From Olegusella massiliensis (GTDB taxonomy: Bacteria; Actinomycetota; Coriobacteriia; Coriobacteriales; Atopobiaceae), in the NCBI RefSeq assembly GCF_900078545.1, contig NZ_FLLS01000002.1:1-64000 (forward strand): DNA of 64,000 bases, read 5' to 3'. Positions 47,343 through 57,480 of this stretch are shown here, piece after piece. Position 1 is the stretch's first letter. Each line of letters starts with the position of its first letter. Both the position numbers and the translations under genes were made by a program. The notes beneath the pieces were generated by a model. That model was not told the DNA's origin and ran no database searches. It saw only the letters and a list, made by a program, of their open reading frames with translations.

Positions 47343-48701
47343 ATGAAAATTTCGGGTGCGATTTTTGATTGTGATGGCACGATTCTTGACTCTATGCCCA
47401 TGTGGAACAAGATATTTCCCGATTGGCTGAATAGTCATAATATTCCTCATGCTCACATGCTTGCCGAAAAGTATGAATACATGAATTTTCAAGATGAATG
47501 CTTTTTCTTCCATGATGAGTTTGGCGTGTGTGCTAGTCGTGAAGAGGCTCTTGCTGAAGTGTGCGCACTAGTACGCGTAGCGTACAGGACTGAAGCTGCG
47601 CCATTTGAAGGTATTGACCTATGGCTTAAGACACTTAAGGCGGCAAAAATTCCGATGGTGGTTGCCTCGTCTACCACAACGTCTTTGGTCAAAGAGGCAC
47701 TTGCCTATCATGGCTTGCTCGATTATTTCTTGGACATACTATACACAGGCGATGTTGGTGTCGATAAAACACAACCTGACATCTATTTTGCTGCTCGTGA
47801 GGTACTGGATACACCTATTGATGAAACATGGGTATTTGAAGATGCGCCATTTGGTGTGAGCACTGCTCATAAAGCAGGATTTCCCACCGTATGTCTTTTT
47901 AACGACCATGATGGACGCGATGAGAACTTTATGCGCGCCAACTGTGATGTTTTTGTCCATGGATACCCCGAATTAAGCTTAGATTTGTTAACTGACTATG
48001 CACGTTCACTCACCACAGCACCAACAGGCACCATGAATTGCTTGGTAATAGGAGGTTCTCCCGTACCAAGCTCGACAGATCTTGTTACACGTCTTGCCGC
48101 TGATGCTGACTGGATTGTCGCTGTCGATCGCGGGGCTGAGACACTAAAAGCCGCAGGTATTAAACCCGATGCATTTTGTGGAGACGACGATACGGCAAGT
48201 CCTGCTACCTGCGATTGGGCCCGCTCGGTAGCACGAACTTCTTTGCTGTATCCCACAAAAAAATATGCAACTGATCTTGCCATTGCCCTTAAGAGCGCAA
48301 CGCATGAAGCAGCGCGGCGCAACTCAAATTTGCGCCTGACGCTCAGCTGTATCTCAGGTGGCAGGCAGGACCATCAGTTGGGCGTTTGGGGCAACTTAGC
48401 AGCCTACGTCAATGCCTGCCCGCATATTGTGGAAGACAATGAAGGCTCTGCTTGGGAGTGTCGTCTGCTCTCCCCTGCCGGAAAGACCAGCTGGACACTT
48501 AATGCTGAGGCTGTGGGTAAGACTTTTTCTGCAGTAGCATTGACGCCCAATACCCTTGTCAGCGAAGAAGGATTGCGCTGGGAAGTCAATCATAAAAGCT
48601 TCGCCTTGCTTTCCGATGTGGGCATCTCCAACGAAGTTATCTCTGAAAATGCTTGCATTAGCTGCCACCAAGGCATCCTTGCCTGCTTCTTGCTGTCCTA
48701 G
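47343..48701 (+). CDS. Fusion: HAD-family phosphatase + thiamine pyrophosphokinase
   Basis: Seen: 452 residues in one frame. Residues 1-225 are a HAD hydrolase with cap: FDCDGTILDS (motif I), VASSTTTSLV (II), the Lys of VDKTQPD (III) and FEDAPFG (IV), all catalytic residues kept. From about 231 follows a thiamine pyrophosphokinase: AVDRGAETLKAAGIKPDAF, CGDDDT, YPTKKYATDLAIAL and SGGRQDHQLG. Known: TPK makes thiamine diphosphate from free thiamine, whereas de novo synthesis yields thiamine monophosphate. Inferred: the HAD part may dephosphorylate thiamine monophosphate to feed the TPK; it could instead be a general sugar-phosphate phosphatase. Internal ATG at 48033 lacks a ribosome-binding site. 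Confidence 0.85.
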   Translation: MKISGAIFDCDGTILDSMPMWNKIFPDWLNSHNIPHAHMLAEKYEYMNFQDECFFFHDEFGVCASREEALAEVCALVRVAYRTEAAPFEGIDLWLKTLKAAKIPMVVASSTTTSLVKEALAYHGLLDYFLDILYTGDVGVDKTQPDIYFAAREVLDTPIDETWVFEDAPFGVSTAHKAGFPTVCLFNDHDGRDENFMRANCDVFVHGYPELSLDLLTDYARSLTTAPTGTMNCLVIGGSPVPSSTDLVTRLAADADWIVAVDRGAETLKAAGIKPDAFCGDDDTASPATCDWARSVARTSLLYPTKKYATDLAIALKSATHEAARRNSNLRLTLSCISGGRQDHQLGVWGNLAAYVNACPHIVEDNEGSAWECRLLSPAGKTSWTLNAEAVGKTFSAVALTPNTLVSEEGLRWEVNHKSFALLSDVGISNEVISENACISCHQGILACFLLS

Positions 48702-48757
48702 CGACATTTTTTCTATCTTAACCTGCGATAAAGTATGAATCGCCGACACAAAATGGT

Positions 48758-50194
48758 TTAGACGCGGCGAAGAAGAGCGCAAAAATGACCATCAAAGGAA
48801 GTAATGCGGGGATGCGAGGCAAAGTAGCCCTCAGACGTAACACACGATGCCACAAGTCCGTATGCCGCATCGCTTAAGGAGCGCACGGCAGGAGCCTCGA
48901 GTACAGAGACTTGCTCAAATGAACGACCTTCGGAGCTCTCGAGAAATGCTCGAACTACGCCCGTATTCTCCTGCTCGAGCAAAGAGCAGGTCGCATAGGC
49001 CAAACTACCCCCCGGACGCACGCGCTGAGATGCAGCGCGAAGCATGCGTAGCTGTAAGGCGGGCAGTGAATCTGCTCTATGAGCCATCACCGACGCACGT
49101 GAAAGGCCCCAAACAATTTCTGGATGGCGGCGCAATGTGCCTGTGCCCGAACACGGCGCATCGATAAAGACCATGTCAAAACCGCCACTTAGTGCAGTGG
49201 GCAGTTGCGGCGAGTCGAGTTGGGAAGCGTCAAAACAAAGGTTTTGTGTGTGAGCAGAAACTCCCGCTACGGCCATACGGCTGGATGCAAGCCGCACCTT
49301 GTAATCTTCGGAATCAATACTCACTATTTCAGCAAGACCACCTTGCTCGAGCGCAGCCATTTGCAGTAACAATGTTTTGGTACCTCTGCCCTGACCCACT
49401 TCCAACACATGCTGGCCCGGAAGCGGTCCCGCAATTCGGGCAACCATCTGAGCGGCTAAATCTACGGGAAAGACAAGAGCATTGCGCACCAATCCCGAAG
49501 GCGCCAAGCGAGCAGGATTTGTCACCTGCCAAGAGCCCGGAATTGCTAACGGCTGTACTTCAAGACGAGCCTGTTGCATCCGTCGCATAGCTTCTTCGAG
49601 GCTCAACATCGCCAAGTTAGTTGCAATATACACTGGTGCTGGTTGGAGGTGCGCCAAAGCGCACTCACGACACACTTCTTCACCGCATGAAGCCAACAGT
49701 TGATATACCAACGGCTCGGGCATTCCACAGGCAATCGCAATATCTTTGGCAAGCAAATCTGAACTGCCCTCATATATACGGTGCTCAGCTTCACAGACAG
49801 CTGCAATATCGTGCTCGGACACACGATGCAAGACCGCATTGGCAAGACCTGCCGCACGCGGAACAACACGGCGCACCAACTCAACACCTTGACTTATAAC
49901 CACTGCTGTTGGGGTATCCAACCAACAGAGCTCATAGCAAGAAACGCGCAGTGCATCCCGCACACGTGGCTCAATATGCACTCCATGTCGCAAGTGGGAG
50001 TCAATCATGGTATCAAGTGAGCCGACTGTAGCCGTCACACCCAAAGTCAAACGAGATGCTAAAGCCCTGTCTCGCGGCGCAAGCCCACTCATCGCTCGAG
50101 ATGTGCGCAACAAATCGCGCATATGTGCCCCCCGCCGACGGCGCTCGGACACCATCTCAAAAGCAACTATGCGTGCAGGCGAGAGGACAGACAC
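48758..50194 (-). CDS. rsmB: 16S rRNA (cytosine-967-C5)-methyltransferase
   Basis: Methylates C967 of 16S rRNA. Seen: an N-terminal NusB-like helical RNA-binding domain (1-140), then a methyltransferase domain with LEVGQGRGTKTLLLQ, the motif IV FIDAPCSGTGTLRRHPEI and the catalytic Cys in YATCSLLEQEN. 478 residues. GTG start at 50194 shares its first base with the fmt stop (TAGTG), so it is coupled to fmt as in most bacteria. Confidence 0.94.
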   Translation of the reverse strand: MSVLSPARIVAFEMVSERRRRGAHMRDLLRTSRAMSGLAPRDRALASRLTLGVTATVGSLDTMIDSHLRHGVHIEPRVRDALRVSCYELCWLDTPTAVVISQGVELVRRVVPRAAGLANAVLHRVSEHDIAAVCEAEHRIYEGSSDLLAKDIAIACGMPEPLVYQLLASCGEEVCRECALAHLQPAPVYIATNLAMLSLEEAMRRMQQARLEVQPLAIPGSWQVTNPARLAPSGLVRNALVFPVDLAAQMVARIAGPLPGQHVLEVGQGRGTKTLLLQMAALEQGGLAEIVSIDSEDYKVRLASSRMAVAGVSAHTQNLCFDASQLDSPQLPTALSGGFDMVFIDAPCSGTGTLRRHPEIVWGLSRASVMAHRADSLPALQLRMLRAASQRVRPGGSLAYATCSLLEQENTGVVRAFLESSEGRSFEQVSVLEAPAVRSLSDAAYGLVASCVTSEGYFASHPRITSFDGHFCALLRRV

Positions 50195-51120
50195 TAGCTA
50201 TCACCCCAGACAAGGTCCCCGCGAAGGCCAGCTACCCAAGCTGAGACGGGCATTTCTCGCTTACCATCAGGCTTTACCAACAATAATTCCAACGCACCAT
50301 CGGCACAACCCAAAAAGAGCCTCGCACCATCAATCAATACTTCGCCAGCAGCGATATGTACGGTAGGCGCAGCAAGCGCACGCAAGATGCGCACCCCACG
50401 TCCGCATACCATAGCACGCGCAGGAGCAGCATCAGTAGCCGCTCTAATACGTAACAAATTGGTGTATGCATCATCAGCAGGCGTCAGGCGCATTTCTGCT
50501 TTGCTTATCTTTTTTGCATAACAGACCTGAGCAATGTCCTGCTCAGTCCATCTGTCAGTACCTGCCTCCATCTCATGAATGGCCTCTATCAGCTCAGCAG
50601 CACCAAGTTCAGCTAAGCGCTGGGTAATTTCTACGGCCGATAGCCCTTGAGGGTCGATAGATGCTTGTCGGCACCAAGGTCCCGCATCAAGTTCATGGGC
50701 AATACGCATAATCGAGATACCAATACGATCATCATCAGCGAGGATAGCGCGCTGAATAGGAGCGGCACCGCGCCAGCGCGGTAGCAGCGACCCATGCACG
50801 TTAATCGCACCAAATCGCGCTAAATCAGTCGACAGGATCTCATCTGGCAAAATCGCACCATAAGCAGCAACAGCAATTACATCGGGTACTGCCTCACGAA
50901 TGCGCGCAATCTCAGTTGCACCAATACGTTTTGCTTCGATAACACGAATACCCAGGTCAAGCGCACGCTTTTTAACAGGAGATGCTATGGGATCCTTGCC
51001 TCGCCCACGCACCGCATCAGGCATAGTTAGCACAAGCGCTACATCAAATTCATTTGATAGAGCAGATAGGGAGGGCACAGCAAAATCGGGAGTGCCCATA
51101 AAGACGACTCTCAAAGACAT
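50194..51120 (-). CDS. fmt: Methionyl-tRNA formyltransferase
   Basis: Formylates initiator Met-tRNA. Seen: 308 residues with VVFMGTPDFAVPSLSAL at the start, NVHGSLLPRWRGAAPIQRAIL near 105 (catalytic His and the SLLP loop), and a C-terminal domain. ATG at 51120 with GGAGGA eight bases upstream is chosen; the frame open to 51222 would run into def. One base separates it from the def stop. Confidence 0.96.
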   Translation of the reverse strand: MSLRVVFMGTPDFAVPSLSALSNEFDVALVLTMPDAVRGRGKDPIASPVKKRALDLGIRVIEAKRIGATEIARIREAVPDVIAVAAYGAILPDEILSTDLARFGAINVHGSLLPRWRGAAPIQRAILADDDRIGISIMRIAHELDAGPWCRQASIDPQGLSAVEITQRLAELGAAELIEAIHEMEAGTDRWTEQDIAQVCYAKKISKAEMRLTPADDAYTNLLRIRAATDAAPARAMVCGRGVRILRALAAPTVHIAAGEVLIDGARLFLGCADGALELLLVKPDGKREMPVSAWVAGLRGDLVWGDS

Positions 51121-51121
51121 G

Positions 51122-51673
51122 CTAGTCTTCCTCCCCAACATCTCCAGGCTGAGCACCACGAGCAAGTGCAGCCTCAAAATTGCGCATAGCTGCTGCACGT
51201 GCCAAAGGACGCAGATGGTCAACCATGGTCACACCGTGAATATGGTCAATCTCATGCTGCAAACACACTGCCAATAGATTATCACGAGCCTCATATTGCA
51301 TGAGCTCACCATCAAGATTGAGGGCTTGCACAATAACATGAGAGGGGCGCGTGACCTCACAAGTAATACCAGGATAGGATAGGCAGCCCTCCCCTGTTGT
51401 ACGTTCAGGACCGTCCGCCACAATGATTTTAGGATTGATAAGCACATAAGGGTTCTTACGTCCAGCAGGCTCGGCGTAGTCAACATCAATAACAACCAGC
51501 TGTACCAGTTGACCCACCTGTGGTGCTGCCAATCCAACACCGTCAGTCGCATACATACCCTTAAGCATATGCTTTGCTAATTGCCGCACATCGTCATCAA
51601 TAGTCTTAATCGGCTCACACTCAACATGCAAACGCTCATCAGTACCAAAGACAATATCTTGAGCCGCACTCAT
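51122..51673 (-). CDS. def: Peptide deformylase
   Basis: Removes the formyl group from nascent proteins. Seen: 183 residues with GVGLAAPQVG (motif 1), EGCLSYPG (motif 2, metal Cys) and QHEIDHIHG (motif 3, metal His pair). It has a short extra C-terminal tail of about 20 residues. The priA-def-fmt-rsmB order is the classical one. Confidence 0.97.
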   Translation of the reverse strand: MSAAQDIVFGTDERLHVECEPIKTIDDDVRQLAKHMLKGMYATDGVGLAAPQVGQLVQLVVIDVDYAEPAGRKNPYVLINPKIIVADGPERTTGEGCLSYPGITCEVTRPSHVIVQALNLDGELMQYEARDNLLAVCLQHEIDHIHGVTMVDHLRPLARAAAMRNFEAALARGAQPGDVGEED

Positions 51674-51777
51674 AGTTACTCCTTAGAAAAATGCTACCTA
51701 AAAGTAGCGCTTAGGCAACATAAGTGTTTCCTCACAATCATACCCATAAAACGGCATGAGGTATCGACCCATGAGAC

Positions 51778-54111
51778 TCACATGAGGTCAGCGGCATCCA
51801 CATCAATTGCCACCATAATGCCTCGCGGTAATTTTGCAGCTTTTACACAGGCAGAAAGCATGGGACCAGGTTTTGAATGAAGAGGAGATTTAACTAAGAT
51901 ATGCCGGCGGAAGCGATCCTTAACGCGCGCTTTGATGCATTCAGCGGGACCTAGCACCTCCCAGTTATCTGCATCATCAAAGTTTTTAATGGCAGCACGT
52001 ATTGCCTCGGCAAGCTTTGCGCTACAACGTTTAACCTGAGGCTCGCATGTCCCCCAAAGCAACACATTGGAAAGACGAGTAAAAGGCGGATATGAGGCCT
52101 CAGCGCGCAGATTAAGCTCACTGTCCACAAACAACTCACGGCGATGCAACGCTACCGATGCAATAGCGGGATGGGCCGCCCAATAACTCTGTACAATGAC
52201 ACGCCCTGCTTTATCACCGCGCCCCGCACGACCCGCCACCTGTTCGAGCAAATCATAGGTGCGCTCAGCAGCTCTAAAATCAGGCAGCTTAAGTGTCGTA
52301 TCAGCGTTAATAACGCCCACCAAGGTAACCTCGGGAAAATCGAGACCCTTAGCAATCATTTGCGTGCCCAACAAAATGGCGCAATTTGCATCATCAAAAC
52401 GCTCAAGTAACTTTTGGTGCGCGCCCTTGCTACGCGTTGTATCTGCATCCATACGAATTATTTCGACATCATCCCCAGCTTCCCCCAAATCATTGAGCAA
52501 AATATGTAGTTCATCTTCCACGCGCTGCGTACCTACTCCATACGCCCCCATATAGTGACTCCCGCAATTGGGGCAGCGTGAGGAGGGATCGGGATAACTT
52601 TTTTGTGGCCACGAGCGCCCACAGCTATGACAAACCAGCTCATGGGTGCGTTCGTGATACGTCAGCGCGGTAGAGCAATGCGGACATTCAGGCACACAGC
52701 CACATTCTCGGCACATCAAAAAATGAGCAAAGCCACGTCGATTAAGGAGCAGTACTGCTTTTTCACGATGGCGTATGACATCTTCTAATGCCTGTGTGAG
52801 TGGTAAAGAAAAAAACGTCCGTCTACCTGCAGCAAACTGCTGAGTCATATCCACAATTTCAACTGATGGCAACTCTGTAGTACCTGGTCTCTCGGGCATC
52901 TCAACACGCGTCCAAGATACCCCCGCATAGCTGCCTTGACGGCAACGCTCAAGACTTTCAAGTGACGGTGTCGCAGAACCCAGTACCAAGGCGCAAGCGC
53001 GTTCCTTGGCCATGCGCGCCGCCACCTCACGTGCATGATAGCGTGGCATAGAGTCTTGCTTGTAAGAGCCCTCATGTTCCTCATCAATCACAATAAGACC
53101 CAAATTTGCCACAGGAGCAAACAAAGCAGAGCGAGCACCTACAACCACATGGGCCTGCTCACGGCGCAGCATATCCCATTGATCAAAACGCTCTCCCACT
53201 GAAAGACGGCTATGTAGCACCGCAACATCTTCGCCAAAGCGACTGCGAAAACGCCCGACAGTCTGTGCCGTCAAAGAGATCTCAGGAACAAGCACCAACG
53301 CACCCTGGCCAGCTGCCCGAGCTTGTTCAATAGCCGCAAGATACACTTCGGTTTTGCCTGAACCCGTCACACCATCAACTAAAACCACGTCACCACAAGC
53401 AGCAAGACGTGCCGCCTCAATTGCCTCAAGTGCGTTTTTTTGTCCCACAGTCAGCATGTTGGGTCGTGTTGCGTGAGCGCTTGATAAGCTCGTCGTCTCT
53501 TCACTTCCGCGAATGTGCCGGCGGAGTTCAATACTCACGACACTGCGTTTGGCAAGCGCGTTGACAACCGCACTTGCCCCTGGCACCATCGCCGCAAGCT
53601 CTGCCATGCGCTGAGGGCCCGCGGCAAGCGCAGCAAGTAACTCCCGCTGGCGGGAGGCATTTTTTTGAGGAACAAAAGAAAGCCCCGCTTTGCTCAAAGA
53701 AACCCAGCGGGTATCGATAGGCCCCGCTTTTTCACGCACAAGCTCCCAAGGTGCATCAGGTGTTACCCGATGCGCACGCAACTTTTGCCCTGGTGCCAAA
53801 AAAAGCCGTAGAGCCACCGCAAGCGGACAGGCGTATTCAGCCGCCAACCAAAATGCAACACGTGCTGCAGCTTCATCAAAAGCTGCTTCTGCTAAAACCT
53901 GCTTGATAGGCAAAATTTTATTACGCGGCACATCTGCAGGAGGAGTATCAGACAGCGCCACTACATAACCCACGGCAATTCTGCCAGAAAAGTTCACCAG
54001 AACTGTCACGCCTATCTTTACCTGGGACACAAGCTCAGCTGGAATAGCGTAGTCATAGGGACGATCAAGTTCGCGCGTTGCGATATCAACCACTACTGCC
54101 GCAAAGACCAT
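51778..54111 (-). CDS. priA: Primosomal replication helicase PriA
   Basis: Restarts stalled replication forks by loading the replicative helicase. Seen: an N-terminal DNA-binding domain (DIATRELDRPYDYAIP), Walker A VTGSGKTEVYLAAI near residue 245, VIDEEHEGSYKQDSMPRYHAR, the zinc cluster (CRECGCVPECPHC, CHSCG, CPNCG) near 450-500, and the GLDFPEVTLVGVINAD helicase motif. 777 residues. It starts 14 bp after the tetR stop, so it may be co-transcribed with the upstream envelope genes. Confidence 0.96.
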   Translation of the reverse strand: MVFAAVVVDIATRELDRPYDYAIPAELVSQVKIGVTVLVNFSGRIAVGYVVALSDTPPADVPRNKILPIKQVLAEAAFDEAAARVAFWLAAEYACPLAVALRLFLAPGQKLRAHRVTPDAPWELVREKAGPIDTRWVSLSKAGLSFVPQKNASRQRELLAALAAGPQRMAELAAMVPGASAVVNALAKRSVVSIELRRHIRGSEETTSLSSAHATRPNMLTVGQKNALEAIEAARLAACGDVVLVDGVTGSGKTEVYLAAIEQARAAGQGALVLVPEISLTAQTVGRFRSRFGEDVAVLHSRLSVGERFDQWDMLRREQAHVVVGARSALFAPVANLGLIVIDEEHEGSYKQDSMPRYHAREVAARMAKERACALVLGSATPSLESLERCRQGSYAGVSWTRVEMPERPGTTELPSVEIVDMTQQFAAGRRTFFSLPLTQALEDVIRHREKAVLLLNRRGFAHFLMCRECGCVPECPHCSTALTYHERTHELVCHSCGRSWPQKSYPDPSSRCPNCGSHYMGAYGVGTQRVEDELHILLNDLGEAGDDVEIIRMDADTTRSKGAHQKLLERFDDANCAILLGTQMIAKGLDFPEVTLVGVINADTTLKLPDFRAAERTYDLLEQVAGRAGRGDKAGRVIVQSYWAAHPAIASVALHRRELFVDSELNLRAEASYPPFTRLSNVLLWGTCEPQVKRCSAKLAEAIRAAIKNFDDADNWEVLGPAECIKARVKDRFRRHILVKSPLHSKPGPMLSACVKAAKLPRGIMVAIDVDAADLM

Positions 54112-54125
54112 GAACCCAACTCCCT

Positions 54126-54908
54126 CTATGCATCAGAGCTATGAGAAGCAGAGATACCAAACTCCACCATGCGAATAAGTCGCTCAATCAGCTCGTCCAC
54201 ATTGGTATTGGGTTCGATTTCAATTTGACGTGAAGCCCCAAAAAAAATCATGCCGCAAATACTTGCCGCAACCACTTCGGGATTGCCTTCAAAGTTAACC
54301 AATCCCTCACGTTGCGCGCGTATCAGTTGATGAGAAACCAAATGTGTAACGCGCGTATAGCGATTTTCGAGCCGCGGCAACATAGAAGTGCCATCCTTGA
54401 GTAGTGCTGTGGCCATTGCGGCAATAAAAACTCCACCATCATGCACTGAGTAACACAGCCGTCTTACCATCGCGCGCATGGCTTCGTGAGAGGAGCTCGC
54501 ATGAGCAACATCAATCTCTAGAGAGCTGACAAAATCCTCAACCACTTGTGAAAAGAGTTCCTCCACAATGGCATCGCGATCAGCAAAGTAATAATAGAGC
54601 GCTCCTTTGGAAATGTTGCAACGTTCAGCAACCTCGCCAATCTGAAAATCAATGCCGCCACGCTCCCTGATAATGTCGGAAGCTGCTGCAAGAATACGCG
54701 CACGCGTGCGCTCGGACTTGCTCAATCGATTGGCTTCACGCATCTTTGCTGTTTTTGCTTCAACCGCATTATGAGCAACCTTGCGAGCTGCTGTACGCAC
54801 AGCCTGATGCGCTGCTTCAACACGACCAACTAGTTCTTGGATGCCTGGCGCGTCAACTCCAACCACATGGTTGAGCGATTTGTTATTTTGAGCTTCTTTT
54901 GCAGCCAT
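54126..54908 (-). CDS. TetR-family transcriptional regulator
   Basis: Seen: 260 residues. The TetR helix-turn-helix domain occupies about 72-125 (RTRARILAAASDIIRERGG, IGEVAERCNISKGALYYYFADRD), followed by a helical ligand domain. The roughly 65 residues before the HTH are unusual for the family and rich in Ala/Lys/Arg. ATG at 54908 is a compromise: neither it nor the ATG at 54962 has a strong ribosome-binding site. A start closer to the HTH (M73 in the longest frame) is also possible. It follows the YhgE/Pip gene by 94 bp on the same strand and probably regulates that operon. Its effector is unknown. Confidence 0.88.
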   Translation of the reverse strand: MAAKEAQNNKSLNHVVGVDAPGIQELVGRVEAAHQAVRTAARKVAHNAVEAKTAKMREANRLSKSERTRARILAAASDIIRERGGIDFQIGEVAERCNISKGALYYYFADRDAIVEELFSQVVEDFVSSLEIDVAHASSSHEAMRAMVRRLCYSVHDGGVFIAAMATALLKDGTSMLPRLENRYTRVTHLVSHQLIRAQREGLVNFEGNPEVVAASICGMIFFGASRQIEIEPNTNVDELIERLIRMVEFGISASHSSDA

Positions 54909-55002
54909 ATCTCTCACCACATTTGGTATGTATGCGCCAAGTGCATAAGGCACCTGACGCATGCATTGATTGCGAGCGTTTTCTTAATACTAGCGCATCG
55001 CC

Positions 55003-57480
55003 TTAGAGCTGTACGAGCGGATGCAAGTCTCCCATCGTGACCAGACGCTTACGCGCTGCAATCAAGCAAGTCACCACAAAGGGTAGTGCCGTAAAAGCGA
55101 GTAGCATCCAGACATTTGGCGTAATCAGTGACATATCCAAACCTGTTGTTGCCACACGCAGAGCACGCACCGAATAAGTCATTGGCAGCAACGGGTTGAT
55201 AATCTTGAAGAAATGCGGCACAACCTCAAGCGGAAAGGTGCCAGCAGCTGAAGTCAGCTGTAGCATAAGCAATACAACTGACAAGAACTTGCCGGGGAAG
55301 CCCAAACCTACAACGAGTGCTTGGTTCCACGCTGCAAAGCAAAGCGCAGTCAAGATACAAAGTGCGTAGTACGCTACAGGATGAAGTAAGTCAATTTTGA
55401 GGCCAAACTGCAATACCAAACCCATAAGCAGCGCTTGGATAACGCCTACCATCAGCGCAGGTAACAAGCCTGCCAAAGAGGCCACAATGGGGTTGGCACC
55501 AGAAGCGAGCAAACGCGGATTGAGCGGCTTGATAATAAAGGTTGTCATCAAGGCGCCTACCCAAAGACCCAGCGCAATAAAATAAGGAGCAAAACCTGAG
55601 CCGTAGTTAGATACGGTCGTGTAGTTGGAAGACTGAAGGTTGACAGGCTCGCTCATCATCTCGGACTTAGCATCGGAGTGAGCTGTAGATTCCTGAGCCT
55701 TTTTACAACCATCACTTAAACCATCTGCCAGCTGATCTGCACCATCTTGAGCAGAGCCAATGCCTTCGCTAAGCGTAGTTGCACCATCTGCGAGTTTTTT
55801 GATGCCACCGGCTAGGGAAGCAGAACCTTTCTGTGCATCACCCAAACCATCATTGAGACTTGTCGAGCCCGTATAAAGCCTATCAATGCCACCAAGCAAT
55901 GAGCTTGAACCGTCCTTTGCAGACTGTGTGCCCGTCTTAAGCTGAGAGGCACCTGCAGATAGTGCAGTGGCGCCCGTCTTTGCAAAATCAAGTCCTCCAG
56001 ATAGGTGACTTGCCCCATCTGCAAGCTGGCCAACACCTTGATCAAGCTGAGTGGCACCCGAGGAAAGCTGATTGGCTCCAGCAGAGAGATTAATGACCGC
56101 ATCATAGAGCGTCATTGAAGAGGGATCTGTGCTACCAGTCGATACGGTAAGATTGGTTGCAAGAGCATCAGCACCATTTTTGAGTTGCGCCAAGCTTTCA
56201 GCATCAATACCACTTGCTGCCTCTGCCAAACCAGAGCTTGCTTGTGAAACACCAGAAGCGGCGGCATCAAGCGTACCCATAAGCTGCTGGCATTGTGCGG
56301 CAGTCAAAGTTACCGTTCCATCAGGACTAGCCTTTTGTGCGTCGGCCAAACTATTTTCGACACCTTTTATTGCAGCGTAGGCGCTACTGCCAGATGAAGA
56401 GCTCTCAGAACCCAATTGTGCAGCAGCATCGCTGAGCTTTTGCCCCGTTTGCCCAACGGTTCCCACAAGCTCATTGACACCATTATCCAAAGCCTGGATA
56501 TTTACTTTTTGACCATCAAGGCTCTTTTTAAGCTGTGATGCACCAGCATTGAGTTGGCCCGCGCCCGTTGCAAGTGCTGAAGAACCCTTTTTGGCTTCGT
56601 TGAGTTTGTCGGCGAGAGTATCTGCGCCGTCCTTAACACTAGAAATACCGTCAGAAAGCTGGTCAGCACCATCTTGCACGCTACTTGCACCATCTGAGAG
56701 CTTCCCCAAACCTCCATCCAATGATTTGGCGCCATCTTTAGCAGTAGAAAGACCGTCTTTGAGCTGTTGGGAACCATCTGTTGCACGCACAATACCTGCA
56801 GCAAGCTCATCTGCGCCAGTACCTGCTACCAATAGATTGTCAGCAATCTTTTTTGAGCCATCCGTAGCCGACGCAAGACCATCACTAAGGGCTGCCGAAC
56901 CATCAGCTGCAACCTTAATTTCAGCTGTTGAGTCATCAATGGTGTCAAAAATCTGTACATAGTAGTCCTGGCCAATAGCATAGTTGACCTTGGAAGTAAT
57001 CACGCGAAACGCTGAGGTGCCCATTGTTGTTGCAATTGAATTGGCACTTTGATTAGCGATGAGCTTAAAACTTGCCTGTTGCGGCTTATCAGACTGAGCA
57101 GAGGCGACCTTTTCAGAGAAATCCTCAGGGATAATAAGTTCCATGTAATACGTGCCCGACTCAAGCTGCTGCTGAGCTTTGTCCGCGTCTTTCTCATAGC
57201 TAAAGTCAAGCGCTTGGGCATCACGGAGTTGCTTGACAACATCGTCACCAGCATTGAGCGTTGTACCGTCTTTGGTGGTCGTACCCTTATCTTGGTTGAC
57301 CACCACAACTGGCACTTTGTCAATATTGCCATAGGGATCAAAAAAAGCTGCTAGGTAAAGCGCACCATAAATCAAAGGAATGCAGCAGATAGCCGCAAGT
57401 GCGACCTTCATACCTGCGTTGGCACGAGCGTTATGAAAATCAAGCAGAGAAAAACGCAGTCCACGAAATGGGTTTTTCAT
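55003..57480 (-). CDS. YhgE/Pip family membrane protein (ABC-2 type)
   Basis: Known: family members include the lactococcal phage infection protein Pip and proteins tied to type VII-like secretion or export. Seen: 825 residues. One N-terminal membrane segment (about 25-47) precedes a large extracytoplasmic region. Residues about 195-610 are a run of roughly 7- and 14-residue repeats of the form ADGLxxxxxGAxxLxxG, predicted as long helices. An ABC-2-like block of about five C-terminal membrane segments follows (640-815). Its ATG abuts the stop of the degenerate ABC ATPase gene (TAA-ATG), so the two are translationally coupled. Transport substrate unknown. Confidence 0.9.
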   Translation of the reverse strand: MKNPFRGLRFSLLDFHNARANAGMKVALAAICCIPLIYGALYLAAFFDPYGNIDKVPVVVVNQDKGTTTKDGTTLNAGDDVVKQLRDAQALDFSYEKDADKAQQQLESGTYYMELIIPEDFSEKVASAQSDKPQQASFKLIANQSANSIATTMGTSAFRVITSKVNYAIGQDYYVQIFDTIDDSTAEIKVAADGSAALSDGLASATDGSKKIADNLLVAGTGADELAAGIVRATDGSQQLKDGLSTAKDGAKSLDGGLGKLSDGASSVQDGADQLSDGISSVKDGADTLADKLNEAKKGSSALATGAGQLNAGASQLKKSLDGQKVNIQALDNGVNELVGTVGQTGQKLSDAAAQLGSESSSSGSSAYAAIKGVENSLADAQKASPDGTVTLTAAQCQQLMGTLDAAASGVSQASSGLAEAASGIDAESLAQLKNGADALATNLTVSTGSTDPSSMTLYDAVINLSAGANQLSSGATQLDQGVGQLADGASHLSGGLDFAKTGATALSAGASQLKTGTQSAKDGSSSLLGGIDRLYTGSTSLNDGLGDAQKGSASLAGGIKKLADGATTLSEGIGSAQDGADQLADGLSDGCKKAQESTAHSDAKSEMMSEPVNLQSSNYTTVSNYGSGFAPYFIALGLWVGALMTTFIIKPLNPRLLASGANPIVASLAGLLPALMVGVIQALLMGLVLQFGLKIDLLHPVAYYALCILTALCFAAWNQALVVGLGFPGKFLSVVLLMLQLTSAAGTFPLEVVPHFFKIINPLLPMTYSVRALRVATTGLDMSLITPNVWMLLAFTALPFVVTCLIAARKRLVTMGDLHPLVQL

